Shown here in pieces: positions 47,921-57,404 of a stretch of DNA of 64,000 nt. The DNA comes from Vibrio hepatarius (GTDB taxonomy: Bacteria; Pseudomonadota; Gammaproteobacteria; Enterobacterales; Vibrionaceae): the NCBI RefSeq assembly GCF_018860525.1, contig NZ_JAHKPM010000004.1, forward strand, positions 59,972-123,971, written 5' to 3'. The position numbers and the translations under genes were made by a program. Positions within the stretch are counted from its first letter, which is position 1; each line of letters begins with the position of its first letter. The notes beneath the pieces were generated by a model. The model made no database searches, was not told the origin of the DNA, and saw only the letters and a list, made by a program, of their open reading frames with translations.

Positions 47921-48358
47921 TTAGGATTGAAATTGCGGCAGGTAATAATCAGGTAGGCCGCTTTGCAGGGCGAAATCTTGATGGCGAGTGACCTTTTCCA
48001 CCGACCAATTGGATAAATCTTGCTTAAAGCGCTTTGCTCCTTTAAACATGCGATCCATATTGGTCACGCGGCGCGTATCCCATTGACTGATGTCGTAATT
48101 AAAATAGGGTGATTGAGCAAATAAATCGCTCATATCAGTGACATGACTTGTGCACAACTCTATCTTACCGTGGATAAAGTTTTGCCAGTAATCTTCTTGG
48201 CGCAATAGCCCATTATCGACCACCACATATAAGCGCTCATCAATTATCACCACACTACCCGGAGGATTGGCATCACAACGAATGGAATGATCTTCTTCGG
48301 CAAAGCTGGCTGCACTACCCAAAGCCATGCAGGCTAGAATAATAGACGTTAATTTCAT
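47921..48358 (-). CDS. short secreted DUF285 protein, 145 aa
   Basis: Signal peptide MKLTSIILACMALGSAASFA, then the same cap architecture as its neighbours (HSIRCDANPPGSVVIIDE, YVVVDNGLLRQ, LCTSHVTDM) but only one full repeat (FNYDISQWDTRRVTNMDRMF) and a closing half-repeat (FKQDLSNWSVEKVTRHQDFA). It looks like a paralog that lost or never gained the repeats. The chosen ATG gives a clean signal peptide; ribosome sites are poor at both candidate starts. Confidence 0.8.
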   Translation of the reverse strand: MKLTSIILACMALGSAASFAEEDHSIRCDANPPGSVVIIDERLYVVVDNGLLRQEDYWQNFIHGKIELCTSHVTDMSDLFAQSPYFNYDISQWDTRRVTNMDRMFKGAKRFKQDLSNWSVEKVTRHQDFALQSGLPDYYLPQFQS

Positions 48359-48714
48359 GATTGATATATTATTTATTATAATGAGTAGCAACATTATATT
48401 GCCGTAAATAATTAAAGTTAAAACTATTTTTTATCTTGATGCATTCCCAATATAATAATGATATTAATGTCACGCATGGGATGTAATTTAATGTTATTTA
48501 AGTCATTATGATGAATCATTAAATTGATAATCTTAATGAAAACTATATTGACATTCTAAAAGTTTACATTTAATCGAACACCTTATTACCCCTATGGCTT
48601 TTAGCTCCTACATTGCTCCTCATTTATATTTTTTACTCTATGACAGATTTAAATAACAAAGCCTCATGAATGTGAGGCTTTAGGCAAAAATAATAATGCG
48701 TAGAAAATTATCAA
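48359..48714. other. 356-bp intergenic gap in the DUF285 cluster
   Basis: A very A+T-rich gap with a terminator hairpin at 48658-48681 for the next gene and the likely promoter of the 145-aa gene. No further gene is visible. Confidence 0.45.
48658..48681 (-). terminator. terminator of the second large DUF285 gene
   Basis: AAAGCCTCA and TGAGGCTTT are near-perfect arms, followed on the minus strand by TGTTATTT. Confidence 0.7.
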
Positions 48715-49830
48715 CTACTGGGTAAATATCGGCAGCTGCTCCTCAGTTAATATACTGTCTTTGGCAAAATCCGTATGCTCAGTCACTTGGCTAACATTCC
48801 AATTGCTTAGGTCTTGTGAAAACCGAGTGGCTTGAGAGAACATCTCTTTCATATTGACCACATTGGAGGTATCCCAATGGCCAATATCTTGGTTAAATAA
48901 AAGCGCCGCGTTGAAGGCACCTGACATATCGGTCACCTTGGAGGTATCCCAGTGACCTATATCTTGATTAAACGCATAGCCGCCCAGAAACATTCGGTTT
49001 ATATTCGTCACCTTCGACATATCCCAATGACCAATATCTTGGTTAAAGCGATAAGCTACCATAAACATTCCTTGCATACTGGTGACTTGGGAGGTGTTCC
49101 AGTGGCCTATATCTTGGTTAAACGCTTCTGCACCATTAAACATGTAGTCCATAGTAGTGACTTTGGAGGTATCCCAACTGCCAATATTCGCGTTGAATAC
49201 GCCAGCGCCTTGAAACATGTTATTCATGTTCGTTACATTGGCGGTGCCCCAATGACTGATATCTTGATTAAAAGCATCCGCTTGATAAAACATGCCAAAC
49301 ATATTGGTCACTTTGGATGTATCCCAATGACCGATATCTTGATTGAAAGCTTGGGCTTTATGAAACATAGACTGCATGTCTGTGACACTGGCGGTATCCC
49401 AGTGGCCTATATTTTGATTGAAGGCTTTGGCGAAAGAAAACATTTGCAGCATATTGGTAACATTAGCCGTATCCCAAAAGCCAATATCTTGATTAAACGC
49501 TTCTGCATATAAAAACATCGAGTGCATACTGGTAACATTAGAGGTATCCCAGTCGCTTATATCCGCATTAAACGTTTTTCTATCATAGAATACCATATCC
49601 ATATTAGTCACTTGGGTAGTGCAAAAGCCTACGTGCCCTTGCTCAAGTTTGTCCAGCATGGTTTGGTTACGAATAAGCGCGTTATCCACGACAACATACA
49701 TTTGCCCTTTTTCGATTAGCACTGAATTAACCTGCTTATCCGGGCACTTTACCGCAATGTCTATGGCGAAAGCATATTGACTGATAAGAATTAATAAGCC
49801 TATAAATAAAGAATTGGTTTTTTTTGTCAT
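48715..49830 (-). CDS. secreted DUF285/BspA-type repeat protein, 371 aa
   Basis: Signal peptide [20 protein letters not shown] then FA. The cap [20 protein letters not shown] and 10 repeats like [20 protein letters not shown] follow, ending in a closing half-repeat. The C-terminal 27 residues (from [20 protein letters not shown] onward) are identical to those of the 471-aa paralog, so the genes share their end by duplication or gene conversion. The leader CTATTCAAACTAGGAA before the ATG is shared with the 471-aa gene. Confidence 0.88.
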   Translation of the reverse strand: MTKKTNSLFIGLLILISQYAFAIDIAVKCPDKQVNSVLIEKGQMYVVVDNALIRNQTMLDKLEQGHVGFCTTQVTNMDMVFYDRKTFNADISDWDTSNVTSMHSMFLYAEAFNQDIGFWDTANVTNMLQMFSFAKAFNQNIGHWDTASVTDMQSMFHKAQAFNQDIGHWDTSKVTNMFGMFYQADAFNQDISHWGTANVTNMNNMFQGAGVFNANIGSWDTSKVTTMDYMFNGAEAFNQDIGHWNTSQVTSMQGMFMVAYRFNQDIGHWDMSKVTNINRMFLGGYAFNQDIGHWDTSKVTDMSGAFNAALLFNQDIGHWDTSNVVNMKEMFSQATRFSQDLSNWNVSQVTEHTDFAKDSILTEEQLPIFTQ

Positions 49831-50162
49831 TATTATTTCCTAGTTTGAATAGACGCTGTTGGAAAATTAAGAAGAAAGCTACTAAATAAGTCTTTTTTCA
49901 ATTACATATAAATCATTAAACATTTATATCGATTATAACCGTTAAAAATACATTTTTTATTACATTTAATTTTAACTATTCAAAAAAGTAAACTTATGCC
50001 TCATCAAAACACGAACATAATGACTATGTTATCTGTTATTATAAATTTAAATAGTGGCGATTTATTTATGTGTTTTTATTAATGCCATATAATGAATTTT
50101 GTTTTAAACAATAAACAGCCTCACATTGGTGAAGCTGTTATGATGGAAGAATCGTAAATCTC
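49831..50162. other. 332-bp intergenic gap
   Basis: A+T-rich, with promoter and leader of the 371-aa gene at the left and the hairpin of the next gene at the right. No gene seen. Confidence 0.45.
50114..50139 (-). terminator. terminator of the third large DUF285 gene
   Basis: AACAGC ... GCTGTT arms with TCAC/GTGA inside pair around CAAT, with T-rich sequence following on the minus strand. Confidence 0.6.
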
Positions 50163-51182
50163 TTAATGATTATGAGTATAATATCTCGGCTCCGGCTCTT
50201 TATTATCCAGCCAAGATGAATCAATAAAGTGAGGTTTTTGTACTGGCGCTAATGAACTACCAGTTGAAAATTGGCTGTAATTACTCACCCTAGCGACGTT
50301 CCATTGGCTTAAGTCTTGCGAAAAACTAACCGCATGATCAAACATTTGTTTCATATGAGTAACATTTGACGTATCCCAGCGACCAATATCTTGGTTAAAC
50401 GAACCAGCACCAACAAACATTCGATACATGGAAGACACGTTAGAGGTATTCCATCGGCTGATGTCTTGGTTAAACTTTTGAGCTTTATAGAACATTTCAT
50501 ACATATTAAGTACATGTGAGGTATCCCAGCGGCCAATATTTTGATTAAACGTCTCTGCCCCGCCAAACATTGAATGCATCCATCTTACTTTAGACGTATC
50601 CCAGTAGCCAATATCTTGATTAAACCTTTTTGCCCCAAAAAACATCCAAGCCATTGTTCCCACGCTAGATGTGTCCCAATAGCCAATATCTTGATTAAAT
50701 ATACTCGCCCAAAAAAACATCGAGTCCATATTGGTCACTTTTGATGTATCCCAATGGCCAATAATTTGGTTAAACGATCTTGATCCGTAAAACATTTCTT
50801 GCATGGTTGTTACTTTTGATGTGTCCCAATGGCCAATATCTTGGTTAAACGCTTCAGCCCAATAAAACATTGAGGACATATCAGTTACATTTGACGTATC
50901 CCAATCACCAATACTGGCATTAAACTGTTTACGACCTTTAAATAAAGACTTCATACTGGTGACTTGGGTTGTACAGAATCGAATATTTCCTTGCTCCAGA
51001 TTAACCAGTAAAGCTTTATTGCGTATAATGTCGTTATCAACCACAACGTACACCTGATCGTTTACTAACATCATAGAATTGATCGGTTCGTCTGGACATT
51101 TTATGGCGATATCAATCGAGTAAACACTGTGACTAGCAAGCGCAGCTGCGCCAAATATAACTGACGTTATTGTATTTATCAT
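50163..51182 (-). CDS. secreted DUF285/BspA-type repeat protein, 339 aa
   Basis: I chose the internal ATG giving [19 protein letters not shown], a signal peptide, with AGGAAAAAA upstream. The longer frame from 51257 would add 25 residues that do not look like a signal. The cap ([20 protein letters not shown]) and about eight 25-residue repeats follow, such as [20 protein letters not shown]. The last repeat and tail differ from the two other large paralogs ([15 protein letters not shown]). Confidence 0.87.
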   Translation of the reverse strand: MINTITSVIFGAAALASHSVYSIDIAIKCPDEPINSMMLVNDQVYVVVDNDIIRNKALLVNLEQGNIRFCTTQVTSMKSLFKGRKQFNASIGDWDTSNVTDMSSMFYWAEAFNQDIGHWDTSKVTTMQEMFYGSRSFNQIIGHWDTSKVTNMDSMFFWASIFNQDIGYWDTSSVGTMAWMFFGAKRFNQDIGYWDTSKVRWMHSMFGGAETFNQNIGRWDTSHVLNMYEMFYKAQKFNQDISRWNTSNVSSMYRMFVGAGSFNQDIGRWDTSNVTHMKQMFDHAVSFSQDLSQWNVARVSNYSQFSTGSSLAPVQKPHFIDSSWLDNKEPEPRYYTHNH

Positions 51183-51918
51183 TTTTTTTCCTAGTACGTA
51201 TCGACGTTGTTGAGAAAATACGAGGATGTGGATCAAGCAAACCACCCAATGCGCCAATAATTAAGCAGCACACGTCGTAAATTCTGTTCACGCGAGTCGC
51301 ACCAGAAAACGTGCGTTTTATATTGGTCATAAGGTGAGAAGTGCTCTGACTAAAAACCTGTCTTTTATGAATAAGCCACTTATGTTTGTGACCTGACTAC
51401 TACACACCATTGGTGCAGTTATGATTATTATTGTCGGGACAATTTAGAGTCCATTGCGCCACAGCAACAAACTACAGTTGTTATGTTTAAGCCGAACAAG
51501 GTAGTTTGTGGTTGGAGGGCAGTTCTTTCTTTTATGCATCTATTAGAACATATGAACTAGTAGCAACAATGTAAATTAATATATTTTTGTTTCATTATTG
51601 TTAAATTGATGTTTTTAATTATAAATCAATCATTTATAACTTTGCAATCTGCTAAAAAGTCCTATTTCACATTTGTCACAGTTGGGGACTAAAAGGTGGG
51701 GTTAGATCACGATAGATTGTTCAATCAATTGACAGGAAAGGGGTTATTCAGCGCAACTTTTTATATATTTCCATAAAAATAACACCTTGCGTAGGCACAA
51801 AGATGAAGTGATTGATTTAAATATGGCGAGGAAAGAGACCTTGACACAGGTAACCTTTGCAACAAGAGGCAAAAATACACTTACCTCTCGCTGCTGTATT
51901 GACGATAATTTTAATTAA
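51183..51918. other. 736-bp gap with a DUF285 relic and otherwise no gene
   Basis: The right-hand part (51470-51918) is A+T-rich and I see no convincing gene there. AGAGG/CCTCT arms near 51870-51893 are a weak terminator for the binding-protein gene ending at 51919. The left part holds the decayed paralog described separately. Confidence 0.45.
51280..51460 (-). pseudogene. relic of a fifth DUF285 protein
   Basis: Three fragments on the minus strand match the paralogs in order but in different frames: WTLNCPDNNNHN (cf. KCPD of the cap), VCSSQVTNISGLFIKDRF (cf. FCTTQVTxMxxLFxxRxxF), and TSHLMTNIKRTFSGATRVN (cf. [20 protein letters not shown]). Deletions and frameshifts separate them and a stop follows the first, so the copy is dead. 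Confidence 0.6.
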
Positions 51919-52773
51919 TTAGGGTGTATACCACCACCGACTATCGATTTGGCTAAAGCTTTCATTCGTATCTGGGCTTTCTATGTCAATCCTAGTACGA
52001 TTAGTTAGACCTGCCTTATCAAACGCGTCCTTTGAAAATGGATGTTGCTTCAACAAATTCACTAAACTGCCGTCAGCCAGAGCATTTTCCATCCCCGTTG
52101 TTATTGCATCTGCTAATTTAAGGTGATCTTTGGTGACATAGAAAAATCGACCGTAGGGATAAACAATAGTCACATTTGAATCCACAATTAAGTTTTTACT
52201 CCCAGCACCAAATTTTTCCAAAAATTGATAGACTTCTGTCGCACCTAAAGGGAATAAATCAAAGCGTTGCCCATCAACCATTTTGATTAACTTTTCTATC
52301 TTAGACGCTGTCACCACCTTAAAACCAGCATTCTCTAATATAGGAATATCTCCCCACCCTTGGCCTTGACCAACACTAAATTGAGTAAGTTGATTTAAAT
52401 TTTCTACATTACTCAGTTTAGCTTCAGTATCGCGGTGAACAATAGGCACCCTCCAACCGAGTAAACCCATTTCAAGAGGGAGATAAATCGGTAAGAATCT
52501 CTGTTCAAGATCTTTTTGAAATCCAGTATCAAAGACATCTAACTCACGAGACTCAACCATGCTTCTGGCTCGATTCTGGTTTACGCTTCTTTTATCGACG
52601 GTAACCGAATAATTGGTCCCCGACTTACTCAGCGCTAATTCAAGCACAGCCAATCCTATCGATTCTTTACCGATTCCATCAATATTGGGATATTTAATTT
52701 CTTGTCCAAAAGCAAATGTGCTGGTTAAACAAAGCATTAATGTCAAGCCAACTCGGTATATATACTGAATCAT
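51919..52773 (-). CDS. periplasmic solute-binding protein, paralog A
   Basis: A 284-aa secreted protein: signal peptide IYRVGLTLMLCLTSTFAFG, then EIKYPNIDGIGKESIGLAVL, NQNRARSMVE, LDVFDTGF, GQGQGWGDIPILENAG, FDLFPLGATEVYQFLE, VYPYGRFFY and a closing RWWYTP. It resembles family 3 binding proteins. Its paralog lies on the other side of a sensor kinase on the opposite strand. I estimate well over half identity by eye. No transporter genes adjoin, so it may present a ligand to the kinase. Confidence 0.8.
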   Translation of the reverse strand: MIQYIYRVGLTLMLCLTSTFAFGQEIKYPNIDGIGKESIGLAVLELALSKSGTNYSVTVDKRSVNQNRARSMVESRELDVFDTGFQKDLEQRFLPIYLPLEMGLLGWRVPIVHRDTEAKLSNVENLNQLTQFSVGQGQGWGDIPILENAGFKVVTASKIEKLIKMVDGQRFDLFPLGATEVYQFLEKFGAGSKNLIVDSNVTIVYPYGRFFYVTKDHLKLADAITTGMENALADGSLVNLLKQHPFSKDAFDKAGLTNRTRIDIESPDTNESFSQIDSRWWYTP

Positions 52774-52849
52774 AATTTAGCTTTCCTTCTCTAAGGTATG
52801 AACTGTTAAGTTTAGTCAGAAGAGCCTATTTTCATCTACTAACAAAAAA

Positions 52850-54742
52850 CTATAGCCGCATAGGCACAGTTATGACATAGCGAACTCCTTGGCCAATGTC
52901 AGATTCCAGTCGGATCTCCCCTTTTAGTTTCTGGTTAACCAAATTGTATACCATAGTCAAACCTAAACCAGATCCCCCACTTCCACGTCTAGTGGTATAA
53001 AAGGGTTCAAAGACTTTTTGCTGTTGATCAAGAGCGATACCTTTACCATTATCTTGATAAACAAAAATGACTTGGTGCTCAGATTGCTGGTAACTGATCA
53101 TAATATTTGCTAGCTCTCTACTTTGCTCAAAAGCATGATAAATACTGTTGAGGACCAAATTGGTCATAACCTGAGTCAAAACACCAGGAAGACTATCCAT
53201 CATAAGATTTTGTTTACCAACTAGGTCAATATTGACAGGGAAAGTTTCTGTCTCAGGTTTGAGGCTAATCAAAAGTGTGTCCAGTAACTGGTGGACATTA
53301 AATTCAGTCTGGTTTTCTGAAATTTGATCTACTGCGGTACGCTTAAAGTCTTTAATTAGTACAGAGGCACGTTCTAGATTTGCTTTAAGCATAGACAGCC
53401 CTTTATCCATAACTTGGCTTTCGCTGGTAAACTCTGTTGTGGTTAGTGTCTGATTGTCAAAGCTGCTACTGAGTTTATTCAAGCTGTCTTCGACTAGTGA
53501 AGTAGCAGTGACCGCAATGCCAAGTGGTGTATTCACTTCGTGAGCTACCCCTGCAACTAAACCACCCAATGCTGCCATTTTTTCCGATTCAACAAGCTTT
53601 TCTTGCGTGCTCTCAAGTTCTCTCAAGCTTTCTTGTAACGCTTGGGTTCGCGCTGCAATTGTGTCTTCTAACGTATGATTAAGCTTTTCTAACTCAAACT
53701 GAGCTTGCTTAAGTTCTGTGACATTAATTGCCGTACCTCTAAAGCCAATAAAAGTATTATCACTGTGCTTGGCGATTGCCTGAAACACGAAATAGTAAGC
53801 TTTACCATCAAACTCAATCTCATCTTGACACATTGAAAAACTTTTCTTTTGTTCAAGTTTTTCAATTAGTTTTGATGACTTCTTAAACCCTTCGATCTTA
53901 TGCACCACCGGCATTTGATCGCCACTAATTCCAAGTGCAATTCTCATTGGTTCAGAACAAAAACTCAGCCTATGCGTTTGATCCGTTTCCCATAACCAAT
54001 CTGAAGAGACATAAGTGAAATCTTGCAGCTTTTCTTGCTCAGATTTGATGCTTTGATATAACTTGGTAAAAGTGCAGGTAAGCTTATTGATTTCATCAGC
54101 AACCCAACTCAATTCATCTCTGTCTTCGATTGTCCAGTGCTTATCATTCATTTGTAAACTGGTCGTGGCGTAACGAGGAGAGTAATGGCGTAAATGCCTG
54201 ACAATGTTGATAACTCTGTTGTTTATGCTCTTATGAAAAACCCAAAATAAAATGCTACACACTAAAAAGGTTCTTATCGTATTTAGCAAAAGACTAATAA
54301 AAAACTGATGAATTAAAAAATGGTAGATTTTTTCTGAGTTAGACATAACGGCAAGCTCCCCGACCACCGCTTCTAACTGGGTATTTTGATCTAAGTATTG
54401 AATGTTGAACTCACTAGTGACATAACTCCCTTCAGGCTTTATACCAGATGAAATCACCTCACCGTCTAGGCGAACTTCAAGGTAGTCGACTTTGGGCAGC
54501 ATAGTCAGCTCTTCAAGCCTTTTCTGCAATGAAGGAATATCATAAAACCACAAAGACGTCGCAAGCAATCCAGAATAAACCTGCCTGATCTCTCTATGTG
54601 TTGACTCAACATCGCTAAACTCACGATCATAGTCCCAGTATAACTGCAACCCTGTTGTTGTTAGGGTTATAATACTGCTGACCGCGACCAATATAAGGAG
54701 TACACGACGGCCAATTCTACTGACCTGCCCTTTGCTCATCAA
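52850..54742 (-). CDS. sensor histidine kinase with periplasmic and PAS domains
   Basis: A 630-aa kinase. Helix 1 at residues 11-31, a periplasmic domain of about 120 residues, helix 2 (SLLLNTIRTFLVCSILFWVF), a HAMP-like linker, a PAS-like domain (SDWLWETDQTHRLSFCSEPM), a coiled coil, HisKA-like HEVNTPLGIAVTATS with the phospho-His, and HATPase with NLVLNSIYHAFEQ, YQDNGKGIALD and GGSGLGLTMVYNLV. No receiver domain and no adjacent response regulator. Flanked on both sides by paralogous binding proteins, which suggests ligand sensing through them. Confidence 0.9.
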   Translation of the reverse strand: MMSKGQVSRIGRRVLLILVAVSSIITLTTTGLQLYWDYDREFSDVESTHREIRQVYSGLLATSLWFYDIPSLQKRLEELTMLPKVDYLEVRLDGEVISSGIKPEGSYVTSEFNIQYLDQNTQLEAVVGELAVMSNSEKIYHFLIHQFFISLLLNTIRTFLVCSILFWVFHKSINNRVINIVRHLRHYSPRYATTSLQMNDKHWTIEDRDELSWVADEINKLTCTFTKLYQSIKSEQEKLQDFTYVSSDWLWETDQTHRLSFCSEPMRIALGISGDQMPVVHKIEGFKKSSKLIEKLEQKKSFSMCQDEIEFDGKAYYFVFQAIAKHSDNTFIGFRGTAINVTELKQAQFELEKLNHTLEDTIAARTQALQESLRELESTQEKLVESEKMAALGGLVAGVAHEVNTPLGIAVTATSLVEDSLNKLSSSFDNQTLTTTEFTSESQVMDKGLSMLKANLERASVLIKDFKRTAVDQISENQTEFNVHQLLDTLLISLKPETETFPVNIDLVGKQNLMMDSLPGVLTQVMTNLVLNSIYHAFEQSRELANIMISYQQSEHQVIFVYQDNGKGIALDQQQKVFEPFYTTRRGSGGSGLGLTMVYNLVNQKLKGEIRLESDIGQGVRYVITVPMRL

Positions 54743-54840
54743 ACTATCTCTACAAATCCGTGTATAAATTATAGTGTCAACTGGAGGGTTACTAACAAAT
54801 AACTATACTAAAATTCATATTCATACGCTGAGAACTCATT

Positions 54841-55680
54841 ATGAAAGTGTATTTCCTGATGCTACTGTTTAGCCTTTCAAGTACCCTATATGCTAGAGAA
54901 GTACGTTATCCCAACCTTGACGGAATTGGCCAACAATCTATTGGGCTTGCTATGCTCAAATTAGCGATTGAAAAATCAGAAGCCAATATGACGGCTATTG
55001 TTGACTCTAATGAAGTCAACCAAAACCGAGTTCGGCAATTAGTTGAAAATGGGCAACTTGACATTTTTGATACTGGTTTTGATGAAACGCTCGATGGCAG
55101 ATTTAAGCCCATTTACCTCCCTATCGATTTAGGTCTCACAGGGTGGAGACTATTTATCATTCATCAAGATACTCAAACTAAAGTTAGAAATGTAAAAGAT
55201 ATATCACAATTGAGTCAGTTCGTTATAGGCCAAGGTCAAGGCTGGGGAGATATACGAATATTAGAAGCAGCAGGACTTCAGGTGACCACTGCGCCACGTA
55301 TCGAAATTTTAATCAAAATGGTCGGAGGGAAACGGTTCGATTTGTTCCCACTAGGCGCAACAGAAGTTCATCAGTTTCTTGAAACCTATCGTGGAACCCA
55401 GAAACAGCTTGTAGTCGAGAATCAATTAGTTCTGATTTATCCCTATGGGCGTTTTTTCTATATCCGCAATAATGATAAAGAGTTAGAAGATATGTTAACC
55501 AAAGGCCTAGAAGCAGCATTTGAAGACGGCAGCTTACGGGATTTACTGATCAACCACCCTTTCTCTAGCGATGCGTTTATCAAGGCCAATCTCGAAGAGC
55601 GCACCCATATTAACATACCAAGCCCAACTCTCACCGAGGGTTTTAAAGCGATCGATGATAAATGGTGGTACGTACCATAA
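54841..55680 (+). CDS. periplasmic solute-binding protein, paralog B
   Basis: A 279-aa secreted protein: signal peptide MKVYFLMLLFSLSSTLYA then REVRYPNLDGIGQQSIGLAM. The same blocks as paralog A recur in the same order: NQNRVRQLVE, LDIFDTGF, GQGQGWGDIRILEAAG, FDLFPLGATEVHQFLE, IYPYGRFFY and KWWYVP. It reads away from the kinase gene with about 100 bp between the starts. The pair arose by duplication and inversion. Confidence 0.8.
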   Translation: MKVYFLMLLFSLSSTLYAREVRYPNLDGIGQQSIGLAMLKLAIEKSEANMTAIVDSNEVNQNRVRQLVENGQLDIFDTGFDETLDGRFKPIYLPIDLGLTGWRLFIIHQDTQTKVRNVKDISQLSQFVIGQGQGWGDIRILEAAGLQVTTAPRIEILIKMVGGKRFDLFPLGATEVHQFLETYRGTQKQLVVENQLVLIYPYGRFFYIRNNDKELEDMLTKGLEAAFEDGSLRDLLINHPFSSDAFIKANLEERTHINIPSPTLTEGFKAIDDKWWYVP

Positions 55681-55728
55681 GTCACTTTTATTATCGATTT
55701 GAGTTGATAAAAAATTTGAATATCGGCC

Positions 55729-56667
55729 TCACCTAGTCTGTTTTTTCACGTTTCCCTTACCAACTTCCGAGGAGTTGCTTAATGACAGTTGGCACTTAAA
55801 ATAAGCCTTTAAATGATCAATCACAACTTTAACCTTTCTTGGTAAGACGCGACTAGCCGTGAGAATTTGAGCCTCAACAGAAGGCCAAACGATGTCTGGT
55901 AGTAGTGTAATAAGCTGACCTGATTGCAGTGCATCTTTCACAAAACACCGGGGTAAAATGGTGACCCCTTGATGAGCGATGGCGAAAGCGCGACAAACCA
56001 TTATATTGTTGCTTTCTAATTTGATATTAAATTTTAATGGCTTAGAATCCTTTAGCATCTCATTAATCCTCCTTTCCATACCACATGATGAGCCCCTTAG
56101 CCATAAATGCCCTTCTAAATCATTAATGCTTAGAGGCATTCCATGCTCATCAAGATATTGTTGGGAAGCGACCAGTACCGTTTCTAGCTCACCTGCAGGC
56201 CGATACACTAAGTTGCTGTCTTTGAGTTTTCCAATCCTAATAGCAATATCTACCCCTTCACTAATTGCGTCTCTCAATTCGTCCTCAGCGATTATATGAA
56301 AATTCAACTGCGGGTATTGGGGTATAAACTTCTCAAATGCTTGTGATAACACTTCCTGAGCCATACCACAGCTAGTCGCTATTTTTATCGTCCCTGAAAA
56401 ATGCTCTTTACAATCACTAATACTTTCTTTGAAGTGACAAAAATGGCTATGCATCTTTTTATACTCGCTCGCCAGCACTCTTCCTGCTTCGCTCAAAGAT
56501 AAACCACGGGTAGATCGGTAGATCAAGGTAACACCCAACGATTCTTCCAACAGGGATATATTCTGGCTAATTGCTGACGGAGACATACCTAATTTTTTTG
56601 AAGCCGCAGTCATACTTTCGGATTCTGCAACAACAGAAAATATACAGTAACGTTTCATGTTTTCCAT
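55729..56667 (-). CDS. LysR-family transcriptional regulator
   Basis: The N-terminal winged helix reads MTAASKKLGMSPSAISQNISL and EESLGVTLIYRSTRGLSLSE (typical LysR); the remainder is the substrate-binding domain (GTIKIATSCGMAQEVLS, RIGKLKDSNLVYRPAG). Length 312 aa. Start is MENMKRYCIF, or MKRYCIF three codons in. The regulated gene is not evident; the kinase region lies behind it and a long A+T-rich gap before it. Confidence 0.92.
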   Translation of the reverse strand: MENMKRYCIFSVVAESESMTAASKKLGMSPSAISQNISLLEESLGVTLIYRSTRGLSLSEAGRVLASEYKKMHSHFCHFKESISDCKEHFSGTIKIATSCGMAQEVLSQAFEKFIPQYPQLNFHIIAEDELRDAISEGVDIAIRIGKLKDSNLVYRPAGELETVLVASQQYLDEHGMPLSINDLEGHLWLRGSSCGMERRINEMLKDSKPLKFNIKLESNNIMVCRAFAIAHQGVTILPRCFVKDALQSGQLITLLPDIVWPSVEAQILTASRVLPRKVKVVIDHLKAYFKCQLSLSNSSEVGKGNVKKQTR

Positions 56668-57121
56668 ATGTTCACTCTACTAGCCAATATTGTCTCAATA
56701 TTTTAATTTCTTCTCTCCAACAAGATCGGGAATATACATCATATATATAGAATATTTTATATGCACAACAAAACATAACTTTAAAAAATTATAGACACCA
56801 GAATCCAACAGAAATAAATTCATTTTAAATTCATATAATTACAAATAAATCGATAGCATTTTGAACAGGTTTTTTTATTTTCACAATGAAATAAAAGTGT
56901 AATATTTTGTTGCTCAAGCATATCCACAACCACAACTCTCTTTTTATAAAATATGAAATTTTCGTAAAAATAAAAATAGAATTAATGATTAAATTAATAT
57001 TAAAAGAGTTTTAACTTTTAATTAAAAACACTCTTCATTAAGTAAAGGTTAATTATGTTATAAGAAATGAGATATAGATGAATTTTATGTTTTGATAGTT
57101 TAATAATCTAATCAGATTAGT
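56668..57121. other. very A+T-rich intergenic region
   Basis: By eye about four fifths A+T over more than 300 bases, the most A+T-rich stretch in the window. No gene is visible. It may bind nucleoid proteins such as H-NS. It marks the left boundary of the toxin/secreted-protein region. Confidence 0.45.
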
Positions 57122-57235
57122 ATGAACTATAAAGGGATCAAGGTTGCATTATCTTCATCGGTGATGTTGATCAGTACATCTTTATTAACCCTTCATCCCA
57201 CGAATTTCCATACTTATGGTATGTGCCCTCGCTGA
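57122..57235 (+). pseudogene. 37-codon fragment with a signal-peptide-like start, ending in a REP-like motif
   Basis: The frame MNYKGIKVALSSSVMLISTS continues LLTLHPTNFHTYGMCPR and stops. The first 25 residues look like a signal peptide or membrane anchor (K-rich start, hydrophobic core). The last codons lie inside a GTATGTGCCCTCGCTGAC block that resembles the REP-like motif found at other breakpoints in the region. This may be the 5' remnant of a gene cut by a REP insertion. No strong ribosome site. Confidence 0.4.
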
Positions 57236-57236
57236 C
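57214..57236 (+). repeat. degenerate REP-like unit
   Basis: TATGGTATGTGCCCTCGCTGAC resembles the reverse complement of the 60169 unit (TATGGTGTGTGTCCCCGTAAT). Confidence 0.4.
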
Positions 57237-57308
57237 TTACCTCCTAAAAAATATTGTTTTTATTGATACACCGTGAAAAGTCTCACGTGAATCGAGGAAT
57301 ACATTTCA

Positions 57309-57340
57309 AAATGTGCAGCCCTTGCATAGTTTGCACATTT
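57309..57340. repeat. 9-bp inverted repeat upstream of the secreted-protein gene
   Basis: AAATGTGCA (57309-57317) pairs with TGCACATTT (57332-57340) across 14 bases, ending 64 bases before the ATG. An operator or leader hairpin is possible; it is absent from the truncated copy. Confidence 0.45.
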
Positions 57341-57404
57341 CGCTAACAAAAAATCCGACTGAATTGTGGTATATGTGTCTGACTAACTTAAGTTTGGAAC
57401 ATTT

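Noticed and set aside
48952..49719. Forward open frames across the 371-aa DUF285 gene
   Set aside because: Same antisense shadow effect as in the first repeat gene.
46467..51182. Regular 75-bp repeats as a possible CRISPR array
   Set aside because: The period is set by a 25-residue protein repeat, units are adjacent without unique spacers, and the frame is coding throughout.
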